Positions 53,459 through 62,776 are shown, counted from the stretch's first letter. The stretch: 64,000 nucleotides of DNA from JADJNY01 sp046349615 (GCA_046349615.1 JAXMBZ010000002.1:248001-312000), one strand, 5' to 3'. The notes: generated by a model not told the origin, from the sequence alone. Translations and numbers: made by a program.

Positions 53459-54763
53459 TCAACGCCTGCCGCCGCGCCGCCACGCGAGGTAGCGGCGCAC
53501 CGCGAGGACGGCGCGCTCGACGTCGCGCGGCGCGAGCCCGCGGTCGACGCGCAGGCCGAGCCCGCGCTCGCACACGCGCGCCGCGTTGGGCCAGCGTTCG
53601 CGCGCGTCGCGCGCGCCGCCGAAGAGCGCGTGGCAGGGGAGCGGGCGCGCGTAGGCCTTGCGCACGTCGATACGCTCCGCCGCGAGCGCCGCCGCGAGCT
53701 CGTCGCGTGTTGCCGCGCACCGCTCCGGATCGAGCGCGAAGAACCGCAGCGTCCCGCACGCCTCGCCGCCGTCGGGCACGCGCTGCGGCGCGAGTCCAGG
53801 CACGTCCGCGAGCCCGCGTTCGAGCGCGCCCGTGTTCGCGCCGTACGCCGCGCGCACGTCGTCGAGCCGCCCGAGCTGCGCGAGGCCGAGCGCCGCCGCG
53901 AGCGCTCCCATGCGGTGGTTCCAGCCCGCGTACTCGTAGTCGAGCTCGCGCGCGCCGTCGAAGCGCTCCACCGCGCCCGTCGGCACGCCGTCCGGCGTGC
54001 GCTCGCCGAGATCGTGCGCGAGGCGCGCGCGCCTCGCGAGCTCCGGATCGCGCGCGAACACCGCGCCGCCCTCGCCCGTCGTCAGCGCCTTCGCGCTCTG
54101 GAAGCTCGTGCAGCCGAGGTCGCCGACGGAGCCCGCGGGCCGGCCGCGCCAGCGCGCGCCGTGCGCCTGCGCCGCGTCCTCGATCACGACGAGGCCGCGC
54201 GCGCGGGCGAGCTCGAGGAGCCCGTCCATCGCGCACGGCACGCCGCCGAGGTGCACGGGGAGCACGGCGCGCGTCCGCGGCGTGAGCACGGGCTCCACCT
54301 CGCGCGCGCCGAGCGTCCACGCGTCCGCGTCGACGTCCGCGAACACGGGGCGCGCGCCGACGTGCAGCACCGCGAGCGCCGTCGCGGCGTGCGTGATCGC
54401 GGGCACGACTACCTCGTCCTCGGGCCCGACGCCGGCCGCGCGCAGCGCGCACGCGAGCGCGCTCGTGCCCGAGGACGTCGCGACCGCGTGCGGAACCTCC
54501 CACGCGGCGGCGAGCGCGGCCTCGAAGCGCGCGATCGCGTCTCCGTCGGAGTACGACGTGCACTGCTCGGCGATCGCGCGGTCGAGCGCGCGGCGCTCCG
54601 CGGCGCCGTACGGGAGCGCGCGCGGCGCCGGGAAACGCCGCACGGGGAGCCCGCCCTCGAGCGCGGGCCGCGCGTCGCGCGCGAGCGCGAAACGGAGCGC
54701 GTGGAGGCGCTCGAGGAGCGCGCGGAGGGCGCGCGCGGGGGCGCCGTGACGGGCTCGGCTCAC
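53459..54763 (-). CDS. DegT/DnrJ/EryC1/StrS-family PLP aminotransferase
   Basis: 434 residues, GTG start at 54763. Fold-type I aminotransferase: CTSYSDGDAIARFEAALAAA, SSGTSALACALRAAGVGPED, DEVVVPAITHAATALAVL, then VVIEDAAQAHGARWRGRPAG (PLP-ring Asp) and the Schiff-base lysine in SFQSAKALTTGEGG. These enzymes aminate keto-sugars such as UDP-4-keto hexoses in surface-glycan synthesis. The first 40 residues are a basic, Leu/Ala/Arg-rich extension and the true start might be internal. It lies 46 nt upstream of the PhyH gene end, same strand. Confidence 0.87.
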   Translation of the reverse strand: MSRARHGAPARALRALLERLHALRFALARDARPALEGGLPVRRFPAPRALPYGAAERRALDRAIAEQCTSYSDGDAIARFEAALAAAWEVPHAVATSSGTSALACALRAAGVGPEDEVVVPAITHAATALAVLHVGARPVFADVDADAWTLGAREVEPVLTPRTRAVLPVHLGGVPCAMDGLLELARARGLVVIEDAAQAHGARWRGRPAGSVGDLGCTSFQSAKALTTGEGGAVFARDPELARRARLAHDLGERTPDGVPTGAVERFDGARELDYEYAGWNHRMGALAAALGLAQLGRLDDVRAAYGANTGALERGLADVPGLAPQRVPDGGEACGTLRFFALDPERCAATRDELAAALAAERIDVRKAYARPLPCHALFGGARDARERWPNAARVCERGLGLRVDRGLAPRDVERAVLAVRRYLAWRRGGRR

Positions 54764-54809
54764 GTTCGGCCCCCGCGCGGAGCGGCGGCTCCGCTCGCGT
54801 CTCGCGGCG

Positions 54810-55793
54810 TCACGGACCGAGCTCCCGCGCGAGGTCGCCGAGGAAATGGCCGCGCGGGTAGCGCTTGGGCGGCGTGAGCAACATGCGGCGCACGCGGTCG
54901 AGCTCCACCCGCGGCGGGGCGAACTGATTCGTCGAGTTCTCGTGCAGGCGGTGGTAGCGCAGGAACTCGACGACGAGCACCGCGCGCTCGCGCCCGCGCT
55001 CGACGCGGCTGCCGTAGTGCAGGCAGCGCGAGAGGTCGGCGAACACGCCGGAACCCGCCGGCCCCGTGACGGTGACGAGCTCGTCGCGCGACGCGTGCCG
55101 GAACACGTCCTCGTCGTCGTAGGTCGTGTCCGCCGCGCGCGAATGCCCCTCGCGCGCGAGCGCCGCGAGCACGCGCTCGCTCGCGCGCGCGGGGAGGAAC
55201 GCGACGGGGCCGTGCTCCATTCCGACGTCGTGCGCGTGGACGTAGAGCTTCACGTGCCGCGTGTCGTCGTTGTCGAGGTGGAAGCGTTGGTGGTAGACGG
55301 GCGGCTCACCCGCGGGACCGGGCGCGGAATGCGCGAGCGTGATGCGCGCGAGGAACGGCACGGTCCCGAGGTACTCGACGACGGGCCCGAACCACGCGTC
55401 CTGCAGCACGGTCGCGACGAGCTCGTCGTGCACGGCGAGGAACTCGTCGCCGAAGAGGTCGAGCGTGATCTTCTTCGCGCCGGTGCGCCCCGCGCGCACG
55501 CGCTCGAGGATCGGCTGCCGCTCCGCTCGACGCGCGCACGCGACCCGGAGCACGCTGTCGAGGCCGGGCAGCGCGCCGGGCTCGAAGCGCGCGAAGCCGT
55601 CCTCGCCGAGGTGGAGCGCGGGCGGATGCACGGCGAGGTACTCGCCTGCGGCGGCGCGGCGGCGGAAGAGCTCGACCGGCGCGGCGAGGACGCGGCGCAC
55701 CTGCGTGGCGCGGCGCCCGGCCGCGGAGCGGCGCCAGCGCGCGCGCAAGCCGAGGCGGGGTGCGGGCGGTCTCACGTCGGGCGTGGGGGGCAT
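54810..55793 (-). CDS. Phytanoyl-CoA dioxygenase (PhyH) family Fe(II)/2-oxoglutarate oxygenase-like protein
   Basis: 327 residues from ATG 55793. The double-stranded beta-helix facial triad is visible: His and Asp in YHQRFHLDNDDTRHVKLYVH and the distal His in FADLSRCLHYGSRVERGRER, whose RAVLVVEFL follows. The N-terminal 70 residues are basic, and the C-terminal helix contains KRYPRGHFLGDLAREL. PhyH proteins hydroxylate small molecules or lipids with Fe(II) and 2-oxoglutarate. In a glycan or secondary-metabolite cluster a sugar or lipid substrate is conceivable, but nothing specific is shown. It shares a divergent promoter region (55794-55900) with the GT-C-like gene. Confidence 0.8.
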   Translation of the reverse strand: MPPTPDVRPPAPRLGLRARWRRSAAGRRATQVRRVLAAPVELFRRRAAAGEYLAVHPPALHLGEDGFARFEPGALPGLDSVLRVACARRAERQPILERVRAGRTGAKKITLDLFGDEFLAVHDELVATVLQDAWFGPVVEYLGTVPFLARITLAHSAPGPAGEPPVYHQRFHLDNDDTRHVKLYVHAHDVGMEHGPVAFLPARASERVLAALAREGHSRAADTTYDDEDVFRHASRDELVTVTGPAGSGVFADLSRCLHYGSRVERGRERAVLVVEFLRYHRLHENSTNQFAPPRVELDRVRRMLLTPPKRYPRGHFLGDLARELGP

Positions 55794-55900
55794 CACGTCG
55801 TCCTCGTCGGGGGCGCAGAGGTCATTCTCGCGGAGATCACGCCGACGGCAAGCGCGCGGATGCGTTGAGCCGCGGCGCGCCGGCGCGCAGACTGGCGCGG

Positions 55901-57712
55901 GTGCGCGCGCGCTTCCTCCTCGCCTTCCTCGCCCTGCTCCTCGTCGCGCGCGTCCTCTTGCTCGCGTGCGGCGCGGACGTGCACGGCTACGGCGAGGAGT
56001 TCGCGAAGGGCGCCGCCGCGCGCTTGATCGTCTCCGACCTGCGCGCTGCGGACGGCGGCACCGGGATCCCGCTCTGGAACGTGCCGTACGTGCTGCACGA
56101 GGGCGGCGGGACGATCGTGACGCTGGCGAAGGCGGCGCTCTTCCTCGTCGTCGGGCCGAGCGTGCTCGCGAACAAGCTCGTCGCGCTCGCGACGACGGCG
56201 GCGACGCTCCTCGCGCTGCTCGCGGCGGCGCGCGAGCTCTTCGGACCGCGCGCGGCGGCCGCATCGGGGCTCCTCTTCGTGTTCGCGCCCGACGCGTTCC
56301 TGCGCTTCTCGCTGCTCTCGCTCGGGACGCACTTCGAGGCGGCGTTCTTCGTCGCCGCGCTCGCGGCGCTGTCTGCCCGAATCGCGCTCCGGCGCGACGA
56401 TCGCGCACGCGCGTGGTTCGCGCTCGGCGTCGCGAGCACGCTCGGCGCGTACGCGTCGCTCGTCGTGCTGCCGGCGCTCGTCGTCGCGCTCGCGCGCGTC
56501 GGCCTCGCGCGCGGGCGCGCGCTCGTTTCGCGCCGCGGAGCCGCACTCGCGCTCGGGCTCGTCGCCGGTGCCGCGCCGTGGCTCTGGATGGTGCGCAACG
56601 CGGGGCTCGACGCCGTGCGCGTCCGCGGTTCGGGTCCGGGCGGCGGGGCGGCGGAGCCCGTGCGCGCGTTCGGCATCCTCGCGGAGCGCGTGTTCGCGCT
56701 CGACGCGGGCCGGCTCGCGCTCGTCGCGGGCTTCGTCGCGCTGTGCGGCGCGGCCGCGTTCGTCGCGGTGCGCGCGCGGCGCGGAGAGCACGGCGAGACG
56801 CCGGGCGCGGTGGCGGCGAGCGCGGTGTTCGCGCGCGAGGCCGCGTGGATCCTCGCGACGATCGCGCTCTTCCTCGCGGCGTACGGCGCGAGCGGGTTCG
56901 CGCTCCATCCCGACGTCGCGTGGTTCTTCTTCCTGCGCACGACGCCGGCGTGGATCGGCTGCGTGCTGCTCGCGGGCGGCGCGTTCGCGGTGCTCGACGA
57001 GCGCGGTCGCGCGGCGCAGACCGTCGGACGCGCGCTCCTCGCGCTGCTCGTGCTCGTCGGCGCGCTCGACGCGGGGCGCCTCGCGCTCGAGGGGCGTCCG
57101 TCGGCGCCGGTCGAGAACCTGCAGCTCCTCGCGACGACGCAGGGCTACGACTGGGCGGAGTACCTCGCGAAGCTCGAGCGCCGCCTCGACGGCGGCCCGG
57201 AGGAGAAGCTCGCACGCCTCGCGCGGATCGACGACGCGCCCGCGCGGCTCGATCCGGACCTCGCGCTGTGCGTGTTCGAGCATGCGGGAGTTCCTTTGCC
57301 CGCGGCGCTCGAAACGCTGCACCGAGCGCTCGGAGCCCGCGCGGAAGGCGCGATCGTCGGCCTGCGGTTCTTCGTGCACCCGACCTTCGGGCACGACCCG
57401 GACGCGGCGTTCGCGGCGCTCGCGACGGCGCGGGAAGAGGACCGGCCGGCGCTCGCGGAAGCGATCGGACGCGCGGGACTCGGCCCGCGGTTCCGAGCGG
57501 ACCGGCTCCGAGAGCAGCTCGAACGCGCGGTCGAGCCGGAGTGGCGCGAGCGGTGGCTCCTGGGCGCGGGATGGCGTCTCTACCGCTGCTTCCCGCTGCG
57601 TCCGGACCTCGCGCGAGCGTTCCTCGACGCACAGCCGCCGGAGCGGCGTGCAGCGTTGGAGCGGGGCTACGCGCGGGCGAGCGAGATGGCGCGGGTCGGG
57701 CGCGATGGATAG
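55901..57712 (+). CDS. Polytopic membrane protein, GT-C (GT39/ArnT-like) glycosyltransferase candidate
   Basis: 603 residues from GTG 55901, the first start giving a hydrophobic N-terminus (RFLLAFLALLLVARVLLLAC). About 10-12 transmembrane helices extend to residue 390, then a 210-residue soluble Ala/Arg/Glu-rich C-terminal region. GT-C enzymes have an acidic pair in the first periplasmic loop; here the loop reads GADVHGYGEEFAKGAAARLI, which could supply EE. The match to GT39 is weak and a simple membrane-protein description is safer. Its position beside PhyH, DegT and epimerase genes supports a role in lipid-linked sugar transfer. Confidence 0.6.
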   Translation: MRARFLLAFLALLLVARVLLLACGADVHGYGEEFAKGAAARLIVSDLRAADGGTGIPLWNVPYVLHEGGGTIVTLAKAALFLVVGPSVLANKLVALATTAATLLALLAAARELFGPRAAAASGLLFVFAPDAFLRFSLLSLGTHFEAAFFVAALAALSARIALRRDDRARAWFALGVASTLGAYASLVVLPALVVALARVGLARGRALVSRRGAALALGLVAGAAPWLWMVRNAGLDAVRVRGSGPGGGAAEPVRAFGILAERVFALDAGRLALVAGFVALCGAAAFVAVRARRGEHGETPGAVAASAVFAREAAWILATIALFLAAYGASGFALHPDVAWFFFLRTTPAWIGCVLLAGGAFAVLDERGRAAQTVGRALLALLVLVGALDAGRLALEGRPSAPVENLQLLATTQGYDWAEYLAKLERRLDGGPEEKLARLARIDDAPARLDPDLALCVFEHAGVPLPAALETLHRALGARAEGAIVGLRFFVHPTFGHDPDAAFAALATAREEDRPALAEAIGRAGLGPRFRADRLREQLERAVEPEWRERWLLGAGWRLYRCFPLRPDLARAFLDAQPPERRAALERGYARASEMARVGRDG

Positions 57713-57775
57713 CCCGATCTGGAGGAGCGTCGACGCGATCGTGTGACGCGCGGCGCGAAGCACGCTAGTGCGGAC

Positions 57776-58969
57776 ATGCTCGTCCTCGCGACCGCGTTGT
57801 TGGGCCTCGCGGCACGACTCGTCCAGCTCCCGCCAGTGCCGCCGGTCTCCGTCCTCGAGCGCCCCGAACTGGAGGTCGTCGGCGTCGACTTCGCGTGCGA
57901 GTCGTGGTGGATCCACTTCGAGGTACGGCTCGACCCCGGTGAGGAGGAGGAGCGCGCGATCGACCGCTTCTTCTGGCTCCGGGACGGTTCCCATCGTGGT
58001 GCGCGCATCGACGTCGCTGCGCAGGAGCTCGTCCTCGAGCCCGGCGGTCCCGGCGCGGAGAGCGAAGCCGAAGTCGTCTTCGTCCGGCCGTTTCAACACG
58101 TCCTGGGAACGCGCTGGATCGCGAGCTGGAGCGCGACGGTCGACGACGGCGCGGCGCTGTTCGTCGAGGCCTGCGCGCTGCGCGGCGGCGTCTGGTCGAA
58201 GTGGGTCTCGCTCGGCCGTTCCGGCGCGCCGCTCGACGGCGAGTCCGTCCACGCGACCGCCGGGCTGTGCTCCGACTCGGAGGGATTGCACTTCGACCCG
58301 GCGCCCGACGAGACGCGCGTGCGATTGCGCGCGCGGGCTTCGCGCGCGGGAGCGCGCGTCCGTGTGCGCGAACTCGACGTTTCGAGCGTCGATCCCGGGC
58401 GATCCGAGCGGCACTCGCCGAGGCTCACGTGTGGGTTGGATCCCGGTCCGAAGCAGGGCTGCCTCGACCTCGCGCTCCCGCCGGACGACGGGCGCGCGAG
58501 TCGCTCCGAAGTCCACGCGCGCATGCGCCTCGTCGAGGCGTTGGCGAAGCGCCGCGGCGCCACGACGACGGAGCGCGAGCGCGCCGGGATCGCGGGGCTC
58601 GATCGCTCGCCGGCGGAAGTCGTCGAGCGGCTCCGAGCGATCGGCCTCCCGGCGCGGACGGAGTTCTTCGCGATCTTCCACGACGTCGCCGACGTCCTGA
58701 ACGGCGACTGCGCGCTCGTCGTCGAGCTCGCACCCGCGCCGCGCGCTCCGTTCACCTCGTCCTCGGCCGCGCGCGCTCCGTTCGCGACGCCGACGAACTC
58801 ACGGCACTGGGTGGCGCTCCTCGGGCTCCTCCCGGGGAAGCGCGTCGATGTGCTCGACCCGGCGCGCGACGGAGCGGACGCGCGCTTCACGTGCTCCGAA
58901 GAGGAGCTCGCCGAGCGGTGGATGCGCACGTGCGGCGCCGCGTACGTGGTGCGCTCGACGCCGAAGTGA
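57776..58969 (+). CDS. Third C39-like paralogue lacking the catalytic cysteine
   Basis: 397 residues from ATG 57776. It is collinear with the proteins at 48060 and 49785. The beta domain contains WIASWSATVDDGAALFVEAC and SKWVSLGRSGAPLDGESVHA, and the C-terminal domain keeps His in TNSRHWVALLGLLPGKRVDV and an Asp in DVLDPARDG. Where the active paralogues read ASRICSPTSLAM it has ASRSEVHARMRL, so the nucleophile is lost and the oxyanion Gln region is not recognisable. This may be an inhibitor, decoy or binding form, or a drifting duplicate. The open frame is intact. It begins 63 nt after the GT-C-like gene on the same strand. Confidence 0.7.
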   Translation: MLVLATALLGLAARLVQLPPVPPVSVLERPELEVVGVDFACESWWIHFEVRLDPGEEEERAIDRFFWLRDGSHRGARIDVAAQELVLEPGGPGAESEAEVVFVRPFQHVLGTRWIASWSATVDDGAALFVEACALRGGVWSKWVSLGRSGAPLDGESVHATAGLCSDSEGLHFDPAPDETRVRLRARASRAGARVRVRELDVSSVDPGRSERHSPRLTCGLDPGPKQGCLDLALPPDDGRASRSEVHARMRLVEALAKRRGATTTERERAGIAGLDRSPAEVVERLRAIGLPARTEFFAIFHDVADVLNGDCALVVELAPAPRAPFTSSSAARAPFATPTNSRHWVALLGLLPGKRVDVLDPARDGADARFTCSEEELAERWMRTCGAAYVVRSTPK

Positions 58970-59030
58970 GTCTCGCCTCGCGCTGAGCCTCGTGCCGAAC
59001 GCGTCGAGCGCGCGGTCGACCGAGCCCGCG

Positions 59031-60677
59031 TCACGGACAAATCGTGAACCGCAGCGCGTTCGACAAGCTCGTCCCGAAGCCCGCCGGGTCCTGCACGTCG
59101 CGCGAGTACCACTGCGCGCTGATCGTCGCACCGACGACGAGCTCCGCGTCGACTCCCGCGCGGATGCGCGCGTTGAAATCGAACGCGAACGTCCCGCTGC
59201 AGTCGTTCGGCGGCGGGTTCCCGCCCGAGTTCTGCGCCCCGACGCGGCGGAACGGCTGCGCGACGAGCAGCGTGCCGCCTTGGAACGGCGTGAACGCCGA
59301 GTCGTAGCCGTAGAGCAGGAACCCCGCCTTGTTGTTGAGCACCTGGCTCGCCGTGATCCAGAACGGAGCGAGCGAGCTCGCGCTCGGGCTCCCGCTCCAC
59401 CCGACGACGGGCTCGCACCCCTGCGAGTTCGGCTTCCCGCGTCCGTACGCGATCGGGCCCGCGCTCTCGCGATAGCGGCGCGCGAACACGTCCGTCTGAT
59501 CGCCCTGCGCGTCGTACGCGACGGCGAGCACGGAGCCGTTCGGCGCGAGCGCCACGTTGCTGCGCGTGGCCGACGCGAAGTTCTCGTCGACGACGAACTC
59601 GTCGGATTCGGGCGCCGCGTTCGCGTCGAAGCGGCGCAGGAGCACGCGCGCCGTTCCCTGCGACCAGTCCGTCCACGTCACGACGAAGCTGCCGTCCGCC
59701 GCGGCCGCGACGCGCGGCTCGACCTGGTCGCTCGCGGTCGTCGTGTTGACGCGGAACGGAGCTCCGAGCGGCACGCCCGCGCTCGTGTAGCGCCGGCACA
59801 GCACCGCGTTCCCGCTGCCGTCCGCGTTCGCGTCCTGGTACACGAGCACGAAGCGGTCGAGTCCGTCGACCGCCATGCGCGGCTCGCGCTGGTCGCCGTC
59901 CGCGTAGGGGAGGAGCGGCCACTCCGTCGAGTCGAGCGCGTTGCCCGCCGCGTCGAAGCGCCGGCCCCACAAGTTGAGTCCGTTCCCGACGCCGCCGGTG
60001 CCGGAGAAGTCGACGAACGCCGCGAGGATCGTCCCATCGGAAGCCTGGGCGACGACGGGGTCGACCTGCGCGTCGTTGTCCCAGAACGCGATGCGCACGT
60101 CGCCGGTGAGCGGCGTCCCCGCGTCGCTGAAGACGCGGAAGAACGCGTCGCCGTCCCAGTCGGCGGACCACGCGACGAGGAAGCCGCCGCCGACGCGCGG
60201 CGCGATCAACGGGCGCCACGCGGACGCGGCGCCGTTCACGTTCACTTGGAATTCGTTGCCCGCGAACGTGCCGTTCGAATTGAGGACGCGCGCGAAGATC
60301 CCCATCTGCTCGCCGTCGTAGCCGTGGCGGTCGCTCCACGCGACGAGCAGGTGTCCGCCCGTCGACCACGCGATCGCGGGCTCGTCCTGGACCTCGAGGT
60401 TCAAGGTCGAGTTCACCCACAACGCGTTCGTCGTCGGCGCGAGCGTCGCGTCCGTGAAGCGCGCGAAGACGTCCTGACCCTCGCTCCACGCGAACGCGAA
60501 CGCGCCCGAAGGGCCGCGCGCGACGTCGCACCAGACCTGCTCGTACGCGGTCGACTGCGAGACGCGCACGTCGCCCGACATCGGGCCGAAGGTCGGGCAT
60601 TGGGCGCGGAGCGTCGGCGCCAGCGCTCCGAGCGCGATCGAGACGACGGGGAGGAACGGTCGCACGGCGGGGGACAT
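59031..60677 (-). CDS. Secreted beta-propeller-like protein with lineage-typical C-terminal module
   Basis: 548 residues from ATG 60677. Signal peptide PFLPVVSIALGALAPTLRA. About seven repeats of 50-60 residues follow, each containing a pattern such as GGHLLVAWSDRHGYDGEQMG, GGGFLVAWSADWDGDAFFRV or DGSFVVTWTDWSQGTARVLL, resembling propeller blades. The last 120 residues form a distinct module: NSQGCEPVVGWSGSPSASSL, ITASQVLNNKAGFLLYGY, GGNPPPNDCSGTFAFDFN, AQWYSRDVQDP, and the final FTICP. I associate this C-terminal module with many secreted proteins of a high-GC planctomycete clade, where it may be a sorting domain. Function unknown. Confidence 0.8.
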   Translation of the reverse strand: MSPAVRPFLPVVSIALGALAPTLRAQCPTFGPMSGDVRVSQSTAYEQVWCDVARGPSGAFAFAWSEGQDVFARFTDATLAPTTNALWVNSTLNLEVQDEPAIAWSTGGHLLVAWSDRHGYDGEQMGIFARVLNSNGTFAGNEFQVNVNGAASAWRPLIAPRVGGGFLVAWSADWDGDAFFRVFSDAGTPLTGDVRIAFWDNDAQVDPVVAQASDGTILAAFVDFSGTGGVGNGLNLWGRRFDAAGNALDSTEWPLLPYADGDQREPRMAVDGLDRFVLVYQDANADGSGNAVLCRRYTSAGVPLGAPFRVNTTTASDQVEPRVAAAADGSFVVTWTDWSQGTARVLLRRFDANAAPESDEFVVDENFASATRSNVALAPNGSVLAVAYDAQGDQTDVFARRYRESAGPIAYGRGKPNSQGCEPVVGWSGSPSASSLAPFWITASQVLNNKAGFLLYGYDSAFTPFQGGTLLVAQPFRRVGAQNSGGNPPPNDCSGTFAFDFNARIRAGVDAELVVGATISAQWYSRDVQDPAGFGTSLSNALRFTICP

Positions 60678-60685
60678 CCAAACCC

Positions 60686-60691
60686 AGGCTA
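60686..60691 (-). promoter_or_regulatory. -10-like hexamer TAGCCT before the propeller-like gene
   Basis: TAGCCT on the minus strand ends 8 nt before ATG 60677; no Shine-Dalgarno. Confidence 0.45.
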
Positions 60692-60758
60692 GCACGCCGA
60701 TCCCGGAGCGGACGGGCGGGCGCTTTACTCGCCTCGATCGACCGGGTAGGAGCAGGAC

Positions 60759-61424
60759 ATGGCTTCCCGCCGCCCTCCGCCGCGTCCCGCCGCCGGCTCC
60801 GTCCTCGTGGGTCTCGTCCCCGCCCTTTCCGCGTGCAGGACGCTCGACGTGCGGACGAGCCGCGTCGATGCGGAGCCGACGCTGCACGTCCCGCTGCCCG
60901 AGCACGTGGCGGTGTTCGCGCTCGACGACGAAGCGAGCTCGCGAGCGCGGGAGACGGTCCAACTCGGCTTCAGTTGGGTCGATCGCCAGCGCGACGCGGA
61001 GGACCCGGTGCGCGACGCGCTCTCGGGTTGGTCGCTCTGGTACGCGCACGATCTGTGGCCCGGGATGCTGCGGCCCGCCGTCGAGTTCGGCGCGGGGTAC
61101 TCCGAGCACGCGGTCGTCGGGTTCCGCGAGCCGAGCCTCGAGATCTACCGGGTGTGCGCGGGCGGCAAGCTCACGCTGCAACCGGAGCGCTCGCCCTTCT
61201 CCGCGTACGGCCGCATGGGTTGGTTCTACCGCTTCTCGTGGGACCCGCAGTTCGACTACGAGCCCTACGATCAGGACGGCGGCGGGTACTACCTCGGCTG
61301 CGGGCTCGAGTGCGAGCTCGACGGCGCGCTGCGCGTCGGCGTGTTCGTCGACTACTTCAAGGGCCACGGCGTCGATCCGCTCGAGGAGCGGATGTACGGG
61401 CTCTCGGTCGGCGTCGGGTTCTGA
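60759..61424 (+). CDS. Predicted outer-membrane beta-barrel lipoprotein, function unknown
   Basis: 221 residues. N-terminal basic stretch, then a hydrophobic run ending in a lipobox-like VPALSAC. The mature part alternates polar and aromatic residues and ends in Phe (YGLSVGVGF). Amphipathic strand-like segments include WSLWYAHDLWPGMLRPAVEF and SAYGRMGWFYRFSWDPQFDY, consistent with an eight-stranded barrel. GTAGGAG before ATG 60759 may act both as a -10-like sequence and a Shine-Dalgarno. No family is recognised. Confidence 0.68.
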   Translation: MASRRPPPRPAAGSVLVGLVPALSACRTLDVRTSRVDAEPTLHVPLPEHVAVFALDDEASSRARETVQLGFSWVDRQRDAEDPVRDALSGWSLWYAHDLWPGMLRPAVEFGAGYSEHAVVGFREPSLEIYRVCAGGKLTLQPERSPFSAYGRMGWFYRFSWDPQFDYEPYDQDGGGYYLGCGLECELDGALRVGVFVDYFKGHGVDPLEERMYGLSVGVGF

Positions 61425-61467
61425 CGCGCGCGCGGAAGCGAGTCGACGCGCTCCACCTCGTGCGCGC

Positions 61468-62769
61468 TCAGCGCTGGAAGATCGGGAGGAGTCCGAGCGG
61501 GATCTCGAGGAAGAGGCAGTTCATCGCCGTCGCGTACGCGTCGCCGAACTGCGGGTCGTGCCACGAGCCGTCGTCCTTCTGCGCGACGAGCACGCTCTTC
61601 CGCTCCTCGCGCGCCCACGCCTCGAACACCTTCGCGTCGGCATGCTGCCAGAGCGCCTGCGCGACGTAGAGGCGTTCGTAGTAGCGGCAGTAGAGCCGGC
61701 GCGCGTCCTTCTTCCAGCTCCCGGGCTCGAGCGGGTTCGGTGCGAGCGCCGCCCCGGGGTCCCGGCGCGCTTCGAGCGCGCGGAAGAGCCACGCCCAGCC
61801 TTCCTCGACCTCCTTCCCGCCGTACGTGCCCGCGGCGTTCAGGGTCGACACGGCGGCGGCGGTGAGCGCGACGCTCGACGCGGGATCGCCGAGCGCGTAG
61901 CGGAAGGAACCGTCCTCCTTCTGCGAGCGCTGCACGTACTCGACCGCGCGCGCGATCGTCGTCGAGTCGACGCTCACGCCGGCGCCGCGCGCGCCGCGCA
62001 GCGCCTGCACGAGCGTGATCGTGATCGAGCCCTCGTGCTCGAGCGCCTTGCGCGGCTCGTACCACCAACCGCCTTCGATTCCCTGCGTGCGCTGGACGCA
62101 GCGCACGGCGAGCGAGAGCGCGTTCGCGATGCGCGCGCCGCGCTGCGTGCGCGGCGACATCGTCCACGCCTGCGACAGCGCGAGCGTCGCGAAGCCGTGG
62201 CCGTGCATGCGCGACAGCGCGTCGCCGTCCTCCGCGAGGTAGCCGGGCGCCGCGGCGTTCGGGTCGAGCTCGCAGCGCGCGACGAGGCGATCGACCACCG
62301 TCGCGAGCACGGCGCCGTGCGGTCCGCGGCCCGGCTGGGTCCCGCCGCCCATCCACGCGAGCGCGGCGAGCGCGTCCGTCGCGAGCGGCGCGAAGCCGCG
62401 GCCCTCCTGCTCCGACACGCCGAGCGGCGGCAGCGATCCGTCCGGCGTCTCCTGCGCCATCCGCGCGAGCCGTTCGAGCCCGCGCTCGAGCGCGCGCTCC
62501 GCGGCTTCGTCGAGCCTCGGCACGTTGGGGGAGTTCGCGCTCGTGGGACCGCTCTGCGCACGCGGAACGAACTCGACGCGGCGCGACGCGGGCTCGTTCG
62601 AAAGCGCGGCGTCCTTGCGCGCGTCCTCGGCGCGCGCAGCGAGCGCGAGCGCGGAGGTCGCGACGAAACCGAAGCCCGCGACGGCGAGGTGCGAGACGGG
62701 CACGCGCGCGCCGGAGCGAATGGCGCGCACGACCGCGATCACGAGCGACCGTCGAGCGCGGTGAGACAT
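61468..62769 (-). CDS. Secreted squalene-cyclase/prenyltransferase-type alpha-toroid protein
   Basis: 433 residues if started at ATG 62769; an ATG at 62778 would add three codons, but the TAGCAT promoter element overlaps it. Signal-like hydrophobic region VAGFGFVATSALALAAR at about 30-47. Repeats typical of the alpha6-alpha6 toroid: GGWWYEPRKALEHEGSITIT, YVQRSQKEDGSFRYALGD and LVAQKDDGSWHDPQFGDAYA, ending CLFLEIPLGLLPIFQR. The catalytic DXDD of squalene-hopene cyclases is not seen, so it is probably a non-enzymatic binding protein of the type common in planctomycetes. It converges on the outer-membrane protein gene. Confidence 0.82.
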   Translation of the reverse strand: MSHRARRSLVIAVVRAIRSGARVPVSHLAVAGFGFVATSALALAARAEDARKDAALSNEPASRRVEFVPRAQSGPTSANSPNVPRLDEAAERALERGLERLARMAQETPDGSLPPLGVSEQEGRGFAPLATDALAALAWMGGGTQPGRGPHGAVLATVVDRLVARCELDPNAAAPGYLAEDGDALSRMHGHGFATLALSQAWTMSPRTQRGARIANALSLAVRCVQRTQGIEGGWWYEPRKALEHEGSITITLVQALRGARGAGVSVDSTTIARAVEYVQRSQKEDGSFRYALGDPASSVALTAAAVSTLNAAGTYGGKEVEEGWAWLFRALEARRDPGAALAPNPLEPGSWKKDARRLYCRYYERLYVAQALWQHADAKVFEAWAREERKSVLVAQKDDGSWHDPQFGDAYATAMNCLFLEIPLGLLPIFQR

Positions 62770-62776
62770 CGCGTGC

